This document shows, piece after piece, positions 45,997 through 55,305 of a DNA stretch of 64,000 nucleotides. The notes beneath the pieces were generated by a model, which worked only from the letters and a program-made list of their open reading frames with translations, was not told where the DNA came from and ran no database searches. Each line of letters starts with the position of its first letter. The stretch's first letter is position 1. The position numbers and the translations under genes were made by a program. The stretch is from Caecitellus pseudoparvulus (taxonomy: Eukaryota > Bigyra: Bicosoecida). The stretch lies in contig CBFFRQ010000064.1 of the NCBI GenBank assembly GCA_965644315.1, forward strand, positions 186,001-250,000, written 5' to 3'.

Positions 45997-48183
45997 ATGC
46001 CAACTAGAACTAGAAATCGACGAGCTAAGGCCGCTGGGGGCGCGCCTTCAGTGGATGCTGCCAACCAAGGCAGTGTGGCCAAACGAAGGCGCGGCAAGGC
46101 TGGGAAAGGCGGCCGGGGTGAGGCTCTAGATGATGACGAAGAGGGCGACGTGGTAGTGATGTTTTGGACGAAAGGAACAGGCAAGCATGCGCCTTTCCTG
46201 CGCAAAGACGGCAAGTGGCAGCGCCGCCTGGACGCCCGCACAGCTGCTCTGCTTGGGCTGCGCGGCGCCGAGGCCCAGCGCACGAGCTATCTGGAGGAGG
46301 CGGAAGACGACGATAGCCGGCAGTCCTCTGGACTTCGTACCTTTGTGGCGCGTGTTGCATCTTGGGTGTATGAGAACGGCTCCTCCAACTCAACTGGCAT
46401 GGTGGACCACTTGGCACGCGAGTATTCGGAGCTGTCCGGGGATGGCAAGTCCAGCAAGGGCGGGAAGGACGCGTCCAGCATGGACGACCGCAGCGTCAGG
46501 CGGAGAGTGTACGATGCTTTGAATGTCTTGGACGCCATAGGCGTCGTGCGCAAGACCAGCTCCGCCAAGCGCGAAGCGGAGTGGGTGGGCTACCTTCGCC
46601 AGGGCACTCCTGGCGACATCGCTCAAACCGTCACCTCACACATTCGGCATGTTCAGCGGGTGCACACCAAGCTACGCAGACTTCGAGAGTTGCTCTCTTC
46701 AATCGTGGCCATGAAGCAGCTGGCAAAGCGCAACTCTGATGCTGGTTCAGAAGATACGCGTGCTGACCGGAAGCTCTTCCCACCGTTTTTGTTGTGCGCT
46801 GGGCCCACAGACATGAGTGTGAGGGCCAGGGCTGTCGCAGCTGATCCAGCATCGTTTGGCAGTGCGTTGCCGGCACAGTACCCAACTGCGGATTCCATCT
46901 CAGCCGTCGAGTTTGCGCTGAGCCACCCGCCGACAGTGCTGGACGATGTGGCAGCCTTGCACAGCATGGGCTTGGGCCTGCCTCCTGTGACGCCACAACA
47001 GGTCTATGGTGCGGATGGCCAAGGTAGTGCCGCAGGGACCTCCGCGCAGACGCTGCCTGCCGCGGCAGCAGGGCTTCCTGAGGCACTCCGCCGGTGGACA
47101 GCCCCATCCGCGCTGGCTGCAGCTGACGCAAGTGACCACGCTCTGTTTTTCTTGGAGCAGTCATTTAAGGATGCGGCTGTGGACGTCGGTGCGCCGAGTG
47201 GGGAAGATCCGGCGCCTGAAACGTGTTCTGGGGCCCCCACGACAGTCTTCGCCGTTGGCGGCGACAGCCCGGAGGCGGAGGTTGCACAGGCACAGGCCCG
47301 CTTGTACTCGCCGCCCCACATCCATGAGCTGTTGACAGCCATCCTTGTGGAGGATGCAAGTACGCGTGCAGACGTGAAAGAGCAGCTGGCTGCTGCCATG
47401 GAGGCAGAGGCGCGCACAAGTGCTGCCATCCGCCGACACAAGCAGGCGGGGCGCGGAGGGCGCGGCGGCCTTGGTGGGCGCAAGCGCACGAACGCTGGCG
47501 CGGACGCCAAATCTCAAGCTGTGTACAGTGAGCACATCCAAAGCCACAGCGCCAAACGCAGTAAGGCTTCAGCTCCACAAGGTGGTGTTTTGCCCTGGCA
47601 AACACACAGCCAGGGTGTAGGCCTTGGCGCTGACGCCTCGCTCGGCTGGCATTCTCAAGCCGGTCCTTTCTTGGGGTTCGATGCCCATGGCGGTGTCGGC
47701 CTGCCTCATAGCATGCCTGGGCCCGTCTCGTCAAGTATGCTGTCTGCTGGCGCACAGGCGCTGTCACAAGGGGCCCACCTCGCTCGGGCCATGGCGAGCC
47801 AAGCAGGGGGTGCAGGACACCGTGGCTTTGTCGGCTTCCAAGGTGGGGCTTGGGGCGGCCCACCAGCCAGTGCTGCCTCCACGACCCCCTCTGGCAGTGG
47901 CACTCGCAGAGTCGCCTCCACTCCCCGAACCGCGGCAGCAGCAGCGGTGTTGGCGGGGGTGTCCCCGCGCACGGCAGAGGCAGCCGCGTCAATCGCCCGG
48001 CTGACACAACGGGCACGGGCAGGGACGCCACCTGGACGCCACGGTGCTGCTTCCTTGCTGAGCCCAAGCACGACATCAGCTGCCGCAGCTCTGGTGCGCG
48101 TGGGTAGTCTCGGCAAGGGAAGCAGCCAGTCGTCAAACTCCAGCGGCACTGGCTCCGGTGTCGTGCGCACGATGGAGCTGTGA
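45997..48183 (+). CDS. DP-family transcription factor (E2F dimerisation partner)
   Basis: One exon, 728 aa. Residues 112-200 form the E2F/DP winged helix: GLRTFVARVASWVYENGSSN corresponds to the DP GLRHFSMKVCEKV segment, and the recognition helix is RRRVYDALNVLDAIGVV at 168-184. The DALNV wording is specific to DP proteins; E2Fs have RRIYDITNV. It ends with EAEWVGYL, as in DP factors. A heptad-like dimerisation helix follows (about 205-245). Residues 1-50 are very basic (RRAKAAGG, KRRRGKAGK) and may act as nuclear signal. The last 400 residues are Ala/Ser/Gly-rich low complexity, much longer than in animal DP proteins (about 410 aa total). It should pair with E2F to control cell-cycle genes. 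The stop is 47 bp from the convergent TAF2 stop. Confidence 0.88.
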   Translation: MPTRTRNRRAKAAGGAPSVDAANQGSVAKRRRGKAGKGGRGEALDDDEEGDVVVMFWTKGTGKHAPFLRKDGKWQRRLDARTAALLGLRGAEAQRTSYLEEAEDDDSRQSSGLRTFVARVASWVYENGSSNSTGMVDHLAREYSELSGDGKSSKGGKDASSMDDRSVRRRVYDALNVLDAIGVVRKTSSAKREAEWVGYLRQGTPGDIAQTVTSHIRHVQRVHTKLRRLRELLSSIVAMKQLAKRNSDAGSEDTRADRKLFPPFLLCAGPTDMSVRARAVAADPASFGSALPAQYPTADSISAVEFALSHPPTVLDDVAALHSMGLGLPPVTPQQVYGADGQGSAAGTSAQTLPAAAAGLPEALRRWTAPSALAAADASDHALFFLEQSFKDAAVDVGAPSGEDPAPETCSGAPTTVFAVGGDSPEAEVAQAQARLYSPPHIHELLTAILVEDASTRADVKEQLAAAMEAEARTSAAIRRHKQAGRGGRGGLGGRKRTNAGADAKSQAVYSEHIQSHSAKRSKASAPQGGVLPWQTHSQGVGLGADASLGWHSQAGPFLGFDAHGGVGLPHSMPGPVSSSMLSAGAQALSQGAHLARAMASQAGGAGHRGFVGFQGGAWGGPPASAASTTPSGSGTRRVASTPRTAAAAAVLAGVSPRTAEAAASIARLTQRARAGTPPGRHGAASLLSPSTTSAAAALVRVGSLGKGSSQSSNSSGTGSGVVRTMEL

Positions 48184-48230
48184 AAGGTGTTGTGTGTGCC
48201 AGCGGGGCCGAGAATGCATTTTTGGATCCT

Positions 48231-51200
48231 TCACAAGTCCTCTCCTTCGCTGTCCGCTTGTTCTCCACGAAGGGCCTCCCCAGCGTCGCCCGCGTCCACG
48301 CGCTGGGCCTTGGCACGCTCGCCTGTCTCCGGCGGCCCAGGTGCGACGATGGGTTCCTCCTCCGCCATCTCCATGGCCTCGTCAAAGCTTGGTCCGTCGT
48401 GCTGAAATGCTGCGAAATCCATGACATCCAATGCCGCTTCTTCCCCTGCCAGCTCCAGCGTTTCGTCTTCCTCCTCTTCGTACGCCTCCTCCTCTGAGCT
48501 CTCGGCTGGAAGCGCGGCCTGCCCGGCAACCGTGGACGATGCCTCCGCTGCTGGGGTTGAGGCAGCTGCGGCAAGCGCTGCGGCTGCGGCAGCCGCTTGC
48601 TGGGCTGCAGCTGCCTCAGCTTCCTTGGCTTGCTTGGCTTGTCTGTTTTCCCTGGCGATGGAGTCTGTGGCGCCTTCCTCAGCCTCGTCCTCTGTCATGT
48701 CAAAGCGACCTCCCACCCGGGGTCGTCGAGGCAAGCAGCCGTCAGCGGCACAGGCTGCGGCAATCTGGGCGTACTGGGCATCTGCAAGGAGGAACAGCCG
48801 CATGGTGGTCATGGCCCGGGAGTGCTTTGCGGGGTCTGGCCGAGGTGCCGGGCGGATCTCTCGTGTAGCTTCGCCCCACAACCACGCAGGTGTGTACCGT
48901 CCCCACATCGCGTGCCACATCGTGTTCACTTCGCCCCAAAGCGTCGGCAAAGCCTGCATAGCAGAGAAGGATGTCAGGGCTCCCCACAGCGCCCTCACAG
49001 TCAAGCGGGCATCTGCCAAGGCTGCTTGGGCAGTTGGGTGGCCGTCAGTCACATGCCCCTCACCGCCATGCTCAGCAGCCATGCCGGCCCAGGAGACGGC
49101 TCCCCGCACGCCTGCCATTGGGCCACCGGGTGGAACAATGACAGGCACCTCTTCCCCTGCCGCATACGCCACTGCGCAAGCCATGCTGGGGTCAGCCAGC
49201 GGTAGCAAGCAGCTGCGAGTGTGGGGTCTGGCAGCGCGCCGTCCCCACAAGTTTGCCAGGCCAGGAGGCAACCACGGGTCTGCTGGGGTGCCCAGGCCAA
49301 ACTGAAGGGGAGTCACATCCGGCGCTGGTGCGCCAAACGTGCCGGCTGCTGGTACATCTGCCGCCTCTGCGCCCAGGAAACGCCGATCGCCACCTGTCGC
49401 AGCTCCAGCACCCCCTCCTCCCTGCTCTTGGCGCCGCCGGGCCCGCATGCGCGCACGACCGGCAGCAACGGCCGACAAACGTGCCTTCTGGCGCTGCACT
49501 GCAGTGCTGTCGATGAGCTCTGTGAGCTCCACGGGCAGCTCCGGTGCAACGTTCAAATCAGCGTCGTCCACACCAGCGAGGCCATAGGCTCCGTGGCCTG
49601 CTCGCAGGGATGCGTTTGCATGGCCAAACATGCCTTGCGAAAGGCTCGGAAAGGCTGCCGCTGCTTGCACCGCCGAGCAAACGCACCAGCGAACCCAGGC
49701 GTACCAAGCCTGTGTCGCGGGGTCCTGTGCCCACTGTACAACCTCGGCATGGGGTGGGATGGGCACTTTGGTGGTGGGGGGCAGGCTAGCATCCCCTTCT
49801 GGCGTGGGCAGCACCACGGTGGGGATGGCCTTCTGCGAATCCTGGCCCTCGCCTGTATGGCGCCAGGCGCTGGAAAGGAAGGCAGCTGGCGGAGGAGGGG
49901 GGTGCAAGGCTTCTGGTGCCACTCGGCCATCCCACAGCGTGGCCCAGGCTGCCAGACGGGCCCGCTGGGGGACCCGGGGGTTGCTAGCGACAGCCATGAT
50001 GGCCCCCTCCGGCATGGGCGCAACAGACGCGCCATCCAGCAAGCCAACTGAGTACAAGGCGGCGCACAGCAGGGCCCCCTCCAGGGCCGGGTCCTGCGTC
50101 AGCCACTCACGAAGTGTATGATCAGGCGTTCCCTGCAGCTGGTCGCCGGAGCAAGGAGGCGAGCGCGGCTCCTCACTGGCGTCGCCTGGCATAGAGTCGT
50201 ACACGCGCAGCAGACGGTGCAGGACTGCGTGGGCGAAGCGGGCCACGACAGCTGGATCGCTGCCCGGCTGCCGCCATGCCAGCCAGGGGGATTCCGGGAC
50301 CCCACGTGCGCCGACTGCCGGCAGACCGCAGGGGGTGTCTGCCTCTGCGCGGCGTGCGATGTCAGCCGGCAAGCCGCCCTTGCCGCCCGTGGACACCAAG
50401 TGCTCCCAGCGCATGGGCTCCAGCAGCGGCTTCAACAGAGGGTGGGTGTTGCGGATCGGCACGGCAAGGTGAGCTGCCTGGGTCTGTGAAGGAGCCTTGC
50501 TCTGCACACTGTCGGCCGCTGCCGAGGCCATGCCGGTCAGTAGGGAGGCCAGGGTGGGGGTGTAGGCCGTGAGCACTGGCAGGGCGTGGCCGGAACCGTT
50601 GAAAGCAGTCCCCGCCAGAGAGGCGGCAGCCACACGCACCCACACATCAGCCGTGGCCAAGGGCGCTGCCAGGATGCCGTCCACAGCACAGGGCCAGCTA
50701 GGCTCGGCCAGGCCGACCCACTCATCGGCGCGCACATCGCCAGCGACGCTGAGCAAGAAGCGCAAGGCAATGGGCGGCGTGACGCCATCCTGTGAGCGCA
50801 AGCAAGCCATGCCCGTCAACAGAGCACGCTGCACGATGCTTTGCGCACGAATCTGCCCCACACGTACGCCTGTGCTTCCGGCGAATGTGCGGTGGGTGCG
50901 AATGCTCATTTCCGCGTCGCCGCCGCCCTTGACGCCAGCGGCGTTGCCGTCTGCGCCGCGCTTAACGCCGCCCATAACCTGGCTTCGGAGAGAGCCCTTG
51001 GACGAGTGCACCGAGGCGGCGGTTCCTGCAGTGGGACCCATGCCCTCACCGTGTGTCAGCGCCTCAGCCAGCACTGCTTGCATGGCTGTGACGACTGACG
51101 AGGGCTCCGTGAGCCCCAGTTGCTTCAGCACCTGCAAGGCGGCATCGTCGGCCTGCTTGGCAGCGGAGCCCGCGCCGGTCGCACTGTCGCCCTTGCCCGG

Positions 51201-54200
51201 CTGCCCCCCTGAAAGGTCCAGCACACCCCTCACCGCAGCCTCTGCCCCGTCGCTGCCGAAGAGCGGCAACATGTGCTGCCTGCCCACGATGGATGCCAAC
51301 AGGGACACGCGCACTGCCACGTTGGCGTTGGGCAGTGCGGAGAGCGGCAAGAAATGCTTCTGCCCCGGGTGGAAGAACATACCCGCATATCGCGCTGCGA
51401 GCAGGGCCATGCCCACGCCTTCACGTTGCCGCAGGCGGGTGAAGGGCAGACCAATGGCGGGCAGGCGCCAAGACTGCCACTGGGCGAGGGCGGCAGCCGC
51501 AGCTGCGCGCACGGCGGGATGAAAGCGCCCCTTGGCATCTTCCAGGACGTGGGACAGCAGCATGGCGATGTTATCCTGCATCTTTTCAGAGACACCACGG
51601 TCGTACCACTCCGACCCTACGCCAATCTCGTCCACGTCCGCCCTGGCGATAATGTTCGACTCGGCCTTGGTCTTGGCCTTGGGGTAGCACTTCGTCAGCA
51701 CGAGGCCCAACGCTGCCACGGCGTCCAGGCGAGCGATGACGTGCTTGTCGCGCCGCAGTTGCTCGTACCACATGAAGGGGGGCTGCCGGATGTGTGCCCG
51801 CCGGAGCAGGGTGCGCTGAGGGTCAAGTTGAACCCACAGAATGGGCGTGTCGTTGGTGGTGTCACGGTCCACCCGCTTGATCTTTTTGGTGTAGTTGTAA
51901 TCACGTTTGGTGCGCTTCCGCATGTTGCCGCGCTCGTACAGCTGGCGCACCTTCTCGTGGCACTTGATGGAGATCATCTGACGAGGCTCTGTGAGTACTT
52001 GCTGGTACATGGAGCTCTTGCTGATCTCCTGCACGCGGATGGGCACTTCCACCGTCAAGACACGCATACCCGGCGACGGCGTCTGCTCGAACACCAGGTC
52101 GGCTTCGTTCTTCTTGCGGTTGTAAAAGTACGCCGCAGCGATGGACCCTGCGCCGGTCCCATGAATCCAGGTGCGGAAATAAGAATCCACCCGCTCAGCA
52201 ATGCCTGCGCCGCCCGCCGCCACCAGCGCCTCAGCGAAAGAGCGTGTGCTGACAACGTGCGCGCGGTGCACTGCCGCACATCCTTCCGCATCTTGCAGCG
52301 CAGTGGGCGCGCACGGGGCGCCGCCAGTGGCTTCTTGCTCAGGGGCCCACCACAGCTCGTACGGCAGGCCAGCTGCGCTGCCACCATGAACAGTGTCCAC
52401 AGCAGAGGGGCGCTGCAGCCCCAGCTGAGACAGCTGGGCGCTTTTTGCGCTCTTCGGGACCGCTCCGTGTAGCCAGGACTTGTGGTGGGCGCCCACTGGA
52501 GCGAGACTGCGCAGCGCCAGCTTCGTGCCACAGGCAGGCGAGTCCAACACTGGGGCGATGGCGGAGGGTGGCATCGTCTGCCTGTCCCACACTACCGGAG
52601 CTGCCCCTGCCGCTGCTCTAGCAGCATGCTGCGCCATGAGGCCTCGCGCGTGCGCAGCCCCCAGCAGCAGCTGCTGCACCGCTTCCTGCACCACCACCAC
52701 TGTGAACAGCTGGGACAGGGCGTGCATGGCCAGCGTGGCCTTCAGCGCCAGGAGCTGCTGCCGCACAGGCCCCGCTGCCGTGATGGGGTCCACACGCTGA
52801 GGACAGCTGAAGTCCCCGCCGTCAGCCACCAGGGGCAAGCCTGGCAGGGGGGCGGGCTCTGCTGGGCACAAGGGCAGGGCGTCTCCATGCAGCTCCTCCA
52901 GTGCGGTGGCTGCCTGCATCATGCCGTTGATGCGCACGTAGTACTCGTCCTCGTTGGAGAGGGACTTGATGTAGAGCAGGGCCAGCCAACCCTGCAGGCC
53001 AGTAATAATCCACTCATCTCGCCAGGAGGCAGCCGACAGCAGGCCCGACGCGCCTATCCACGCCCCAGAGGCGCCAGCCGCCATGACACGACGCACATCC
53101 AGCGCGGCATCTGGCCACCGAGATGACGCCATGATGGAGGCGGGCAACGCACAGCCGCCGGGGAAGGGCGCGTACTCCAGCGCTCCCAGCGCGGCACTGG
53201 CAAGTGGCCCCTCACCCGCCGGCGCCGAGGCCACGGTGGACGGCGCCTGGCTACGCGTCACGAGAGAAGGGAGCACCACCTGCTTGTAGGCAGCCGCAGG
53301 CAGCGGCAGGCCTGTCCAGGACTGCATGAACTGCAAGATGGCCTTGTACTCGACTCCCTTGTGCAGTGGGGAGGCCTGGACTGCGATGCTGTGCAGTGGC
53401 GGGAACACGGGGGCCCCTGTGGCGCTGTTCTTGGACAGGGCGCACACCCAGTGCGTCACAGGCGCCTTGGTGTCCAAGGCCAAGGCATCGTCCTCCCCCT
53501 CTGTGTCCTGCCCCGGCCCTGTCTGGCCGCTCGAGGCAGATGCACGGGACACAACGTGGGAGGGCGAGAAGCCGCCAGCAGAGGCAGGCTGGCCCTTCGT
53601 TGGGCCTCGAGCCCGGGAGTTGATCAAGGCGCCACCAGCATAGGGTGTCAGGAGCTCGGCAAGGACGGCAGTGGCCTCACGGGGGCGCTGGATGAAGCCG
53701 CCCGCCATGGCGTGCCACGGGCCGATGGTCAGACACACCGCGCCGGGGGCCACGGGGAGGGGCGTGACGAAGGACCAGACATCTGAGCTGGGGGTGGAAA
53801 CGTCTGTCCCAGGACCGGCCACCAGTACCGCGCTGCGGGCGAGTGATGTGCCCCGCCACAACGGTGCCACCACCGTCGCTAGCTTGTGCGCAGCGTGGGG
53901 GTGCACTGGCGCCGGAAACCAGTTGAAGACGGAGCCTGTCAGTGACCCCCCGTGGGCGTCGTTGACTTGAGCCCCGCCATTCCCCGCATATAAGTATGTT
54001 GAAAGCTCCTCGGGGCTGCCTGTGGACTGCGTTGAAGCGTGGGCCGCTGCGCCAACGCCCTGGCTGAACTGCACGGCCGCCCCGTGGCTGCCCTCCACCT
54101 TGAACTGCACACGCACTGTGAAACGCAGGAGCCTGGCTGGCTCCCCTGGTATGCTGGACATCTGCGTGACTTTCTGCCGCGGCAGCGTCACCTCCAGCCG

Positions 54201-54428
54201 CCCACCGCTGCCCCCAACACAGGCGTCAGCAAGGGCATCCAAGTCCCGGCGGCCTACCAGAGCGCTGGTCTTGATGCCAGGCTTGGACACCGAAAAAGTC
54301 ACGGGCAGGCCATCCAATAGAACTCGCTCAATACTGCAGAGCGGCGCTGTGAGCACCAGTCTGTGCAACGGGGAGCAGGGACCGAGTCTGTGCCGCTGCG
54401 GAAACTGGGTTGGCAGCCGGCGCTGCAT
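48231..54428 (-). CDS. TAF2: transcription initiation factor TFIID subunit 2 (TAF2)
   Basis: A single frame of 2,065 codons; animal TAF2 is about 1,200. It shows the M1-aminopeptidase-like fold without catalytic residues: SVFNWFPAP near 166-174, then the TAF2 equivalent of the M1 helix block (WRDEWIITGLQGWLALLYIK, NEDEYYVRIN). Diagnostic TAF2 segments follow: RTWIHGTGAGSIAAAYFYNR, EVPIRVQEISKS, ISIKCHEKVRQLYERG, TPILWVQLDPQRTLLRRAHI and QPPFMWYEQLRRDKHVIARL. The extra length is Ala/Gly-rich inserts in the C-terminal solenoid and an acidic tail (EEEAYEEEEDETLELAGEE). TAF2 binds the Initiator region of core promoters within TFIID. The ATG at 54426-54428 starts just before the conserved LHRLVLTAPL strand. 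In-frame inserts could hide an intron. Only 40 bp separate it from the stop of a same-strand gene upstream. Confidence 0.9.
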   Translation of the reverse strand: MQRRLPTQFPQRHRLGPCSPLHRLVLTAPLCSIERVLLDGLPVTFSVSKPGIKTSALVGRRDLDALADACVGGSGGRLEVTLPRQKVTQMSSIPGEPARLLRFTVRVQFKVEGSHGAAVQFSQGVGAAAHASTQSTGSPEELSTYLYAGNGGAQVNDAHGGSLTGSVFNWFPAPVHPHAAHKLATVVAPLWRGTSLARSAVLVAGPGTDVSTPSSDVWSFVTPLPVAPGAVCLTIGPWHAMAGGFIQRPREATAVLAELLTPYAGGALINSRARGPTKGQPASAGGFSPSHVVSRASASSGQTGPGQDTEGEDDALALDTKAPVTHWVCALSKNSATGAPVFPPLHSIAVQASPLHKGVEYKAILQFMQSWTGLPLPAAAYKQVVLPSLVTRSQAPSTVASAPAGEGPLASAALGALEYAPFPGGCALPASIMASSRWPDAALDVRRVMAAGASGAWIGASGLLSAASWRDEWIITGLQGWLALLYIKSLSNEDEYYVRINGMMQAATALEELHGDALPLCPAEPAPLPGLPLVADGGDFSCPQRVDPITAAGPVRQQLLALKATLAMHALSQLFTVVVVQEAVQQLLLGAAHARGLMAQHAARAAAGAAPVVWDRQTMPPSAIAPVLDSPACGTKLALRSLAPVGAHHKSWLHGAVPKSAKSAQLSQLGLQRPSAVDTVHGGSAAGLPYELWWAPEQEATGGAPCAPTALQDAEGCAAVHRAHVVSTRSFAEALVAAGGAGIAERVDSYFRTWIHGTGAGSIAAAYFYNRKKNEADLVFEQTPSPGMRVLTVEVPIRVQEISKSSMYQQVLTEPRQMISIKCHEKVRQLYERGNMRKRTKRDYNYTKKIKRVDRDTTNDTPILWVQLDPQRTLLRRAHIRQPPFMWYEQLRRDKHVIARLDAVAALGLVLTKCYPKAKTKAESNIIARADVDEIGVGSEWYDRGVSEKMQDNIAMLLSHVLEDAKGRFHPAVRAAAAAALAQWQSWRLPAIGLPFTRLRQREGVGMALLAARYAGMFFHPGQKHFLPLSALPNANVAVRVSLLASIVGRQHMLPLFGSDGAEAAVRGVLDLSGGQPGKGDSATGAGSAAKQADDAALQVLKQLGLTEPSSVVTAMQAVLAEALTHGEGMGPTAGTAASVHSSKGSLRSQVMGGVKRGADGNAAGVKGGGDAEMSIRTHRTFAGSTGVRVGQIRAQSIVQRALLTGMACLRSQDGVTPPIALRFLLSVAGDVRADEWVGLAEPSWPCAVDGILAAPLATADVWVRVAAASLAGTAFNGSGHALPVLTAYTPTLASLLTGMASAAADSVQSKAPSQTQAAHLAVPIRNTHPLLKPLLEPMRWEHLVSTGGKGGLPADIARRAEADTPCGLPAVGARGVPESPWLAWRQPGSDPAVVARFAHAVLHRLLRVYDSMPGDASEEPRSPPCSGDQLQGTPDHTLREWLTQDPALEGALLCAALYSVGLLDGASVAPMPEGAIMAVASNPRVPQRARLAAWATLWDGRVAPEALHPPPPPAAFLSSAWRHTGEGQDSQKAIPTVVLPTPEGDASLPPTTKVPIPPHAEVVQWAQDPATQAWYAWVRWCVCSAVQAAAAFPSLSQGMFGHANASLRAGHGAYGLAGVDDADLNVAPELPVELTELIDSTAVQRQKARLSAVAAGRARMRARRRQEQGGGGAGAATGGDRRFLGAEAADVPAAGTFGAPAPDVTPLQFGLGTPADPWLPPGLANLWGRRAARPHTRSCLLPLADPSMACAVAYAAGEEVPVIVPPGGPMAGVRGAVSWAGMAAEHGGEGHVTDGHPTAQAALADARLTVRALWGALTSFSAMQALPTLWGEVNTMWHAMWGRYTPAWLWGEATREIRPAPRPDPAKHSRAMTTMRLFLLADAQYAQIAAACAADGCLPRRPRVGGRFDMTEDEAEEGATDSIARENRQAKQAKEAEAAAAQQAAAAAAALAAAASTPAAEASSTVAGQAALPAESSEEEAYEEEEDETLELAGEEAALDVMDFAAFQHDGPSFDEAMEMAEEEPIVAPGPPETGERAKAQRVDAGDAGEALRGEQADSEGEDL

Positions 54429-54467
54429 GGCAGTTCCCAGCAGAAGCAGGGGACCGAAGGCAGCAAC

Positions 54468-54847
54468 TTACTGGGATGGGAGCTGGTTAGCTACATAAAC
54501 GAGGTCAGTGTACCCCTCGATGACACGGTGAGCCAAGTCTGTCGCAGGTCCGGGTGCAGCTGCGCGTGCAATCTGCCGCGCAGTCAAGTTCCGCTCCTGG
54601 GCACGCACCAACTCGAAGGTCAAGGGCCTGAAATACCACTTCCGCGGCCATGGCGACAGTCCCCTGTGTTTCTCAACAGCCTTATCCAGCTTCCCACTCG
54701 TGAGGGCCTGTCAATGGCCGCTGGTGTACGCCAACCGCGCTGGACCAACGAGCGTCAGAGTTGGTACTGGCCTGCCTCCACCTGCAGGCTGAACTACACC
54801 ACCAACCTCACGCCTGTGCAACACACACCTTCCAAAGCATGTGCTGG
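54468..54847 (-). CDS. 3' exons of an unrecognised small gene
   Basis: Two exons join in phase on the minus strand: 54768-54847 (80 bp) and 54468-54707 (240 bp, stop TAA), across a 60-bp intron 54708-54767 (donor GTACCA, acceptor GACAG). The last exon encodes 79 residues that look like real protein: ALTSGKLDKAVEKHRG, then a basic/aromatic block SPWPRKWYFRPLTFELVRAQ, then a helical tail ending NQLPSQ. The upstream exon ends in phase 1 at its 5' side; a preceding exon may end near 54901 (KWAPSLPTSCKE), but I could not place the start codon. I do not recognise the family. The basic-aromatic patch would suit a small mitochondrial or ribosome-associated protein, a guess only. Confidence 0.4.
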
Positions 54848-55305
54848 CTGCGAAGAGATTGGGGTGAAGGATTTGAGCAAGGGGCGTGTGTGGTCATGAC
54901 CTTCTTTGCAGGAGGTCGGCAGGGAAGGCGCCCACTTGAAAGGCACGTGCAGCGCCCGCCGCTCGCCAAAACGAACCCAAGAGCAACTCTGGGTAGGTGC
55001 AACAATCAGCTTCTGCTGCACGGCCTGCCCCTCTCCCAGGTGCGTACGGACGGCACGGTTGCGAAGGACTACCGCCGCCACGGCGACTGAGCTCGAAAAC
55101 GCTGTCCACAGCCGGCTGGAACCCCGACTGTCGCAAACCGGCACCAGCAGAGCGCTAATCGGCCAGGCTGTCAGCTCAAAGGCAGTTTTGTGCAGTGATC
55201 ACCCTCTTGTGGATCAGGTGTGGCCCTCGTCCCCCAGGCAGCTGGCTGAGTGCAGCACGGAGACAACCAGGCCTCGCTTCGTTGTGCGCCAAGGAGAGCT
55301 GAGCC
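54848..55305. other. region without a firm gene model
   Basis: About 460 bp between the small minus-strand exons and the TmcB-like gene. Minus-strand frames here are open over much of it and may contain the 5' exon(s) of the small gene. It also carries the promoter of the plus-strand gene at 55306. No RNA gene recognised. Confidence 0.35.

Noticed and set aside
54894-55144. Minus-strand frames of 80-116 codons upstream of the small TAF2-adjacent gene.
   Set aside because: They begin at non-ATG codons and two frames overlap; one may contain a real 5' exon, but I cannot choose between them.
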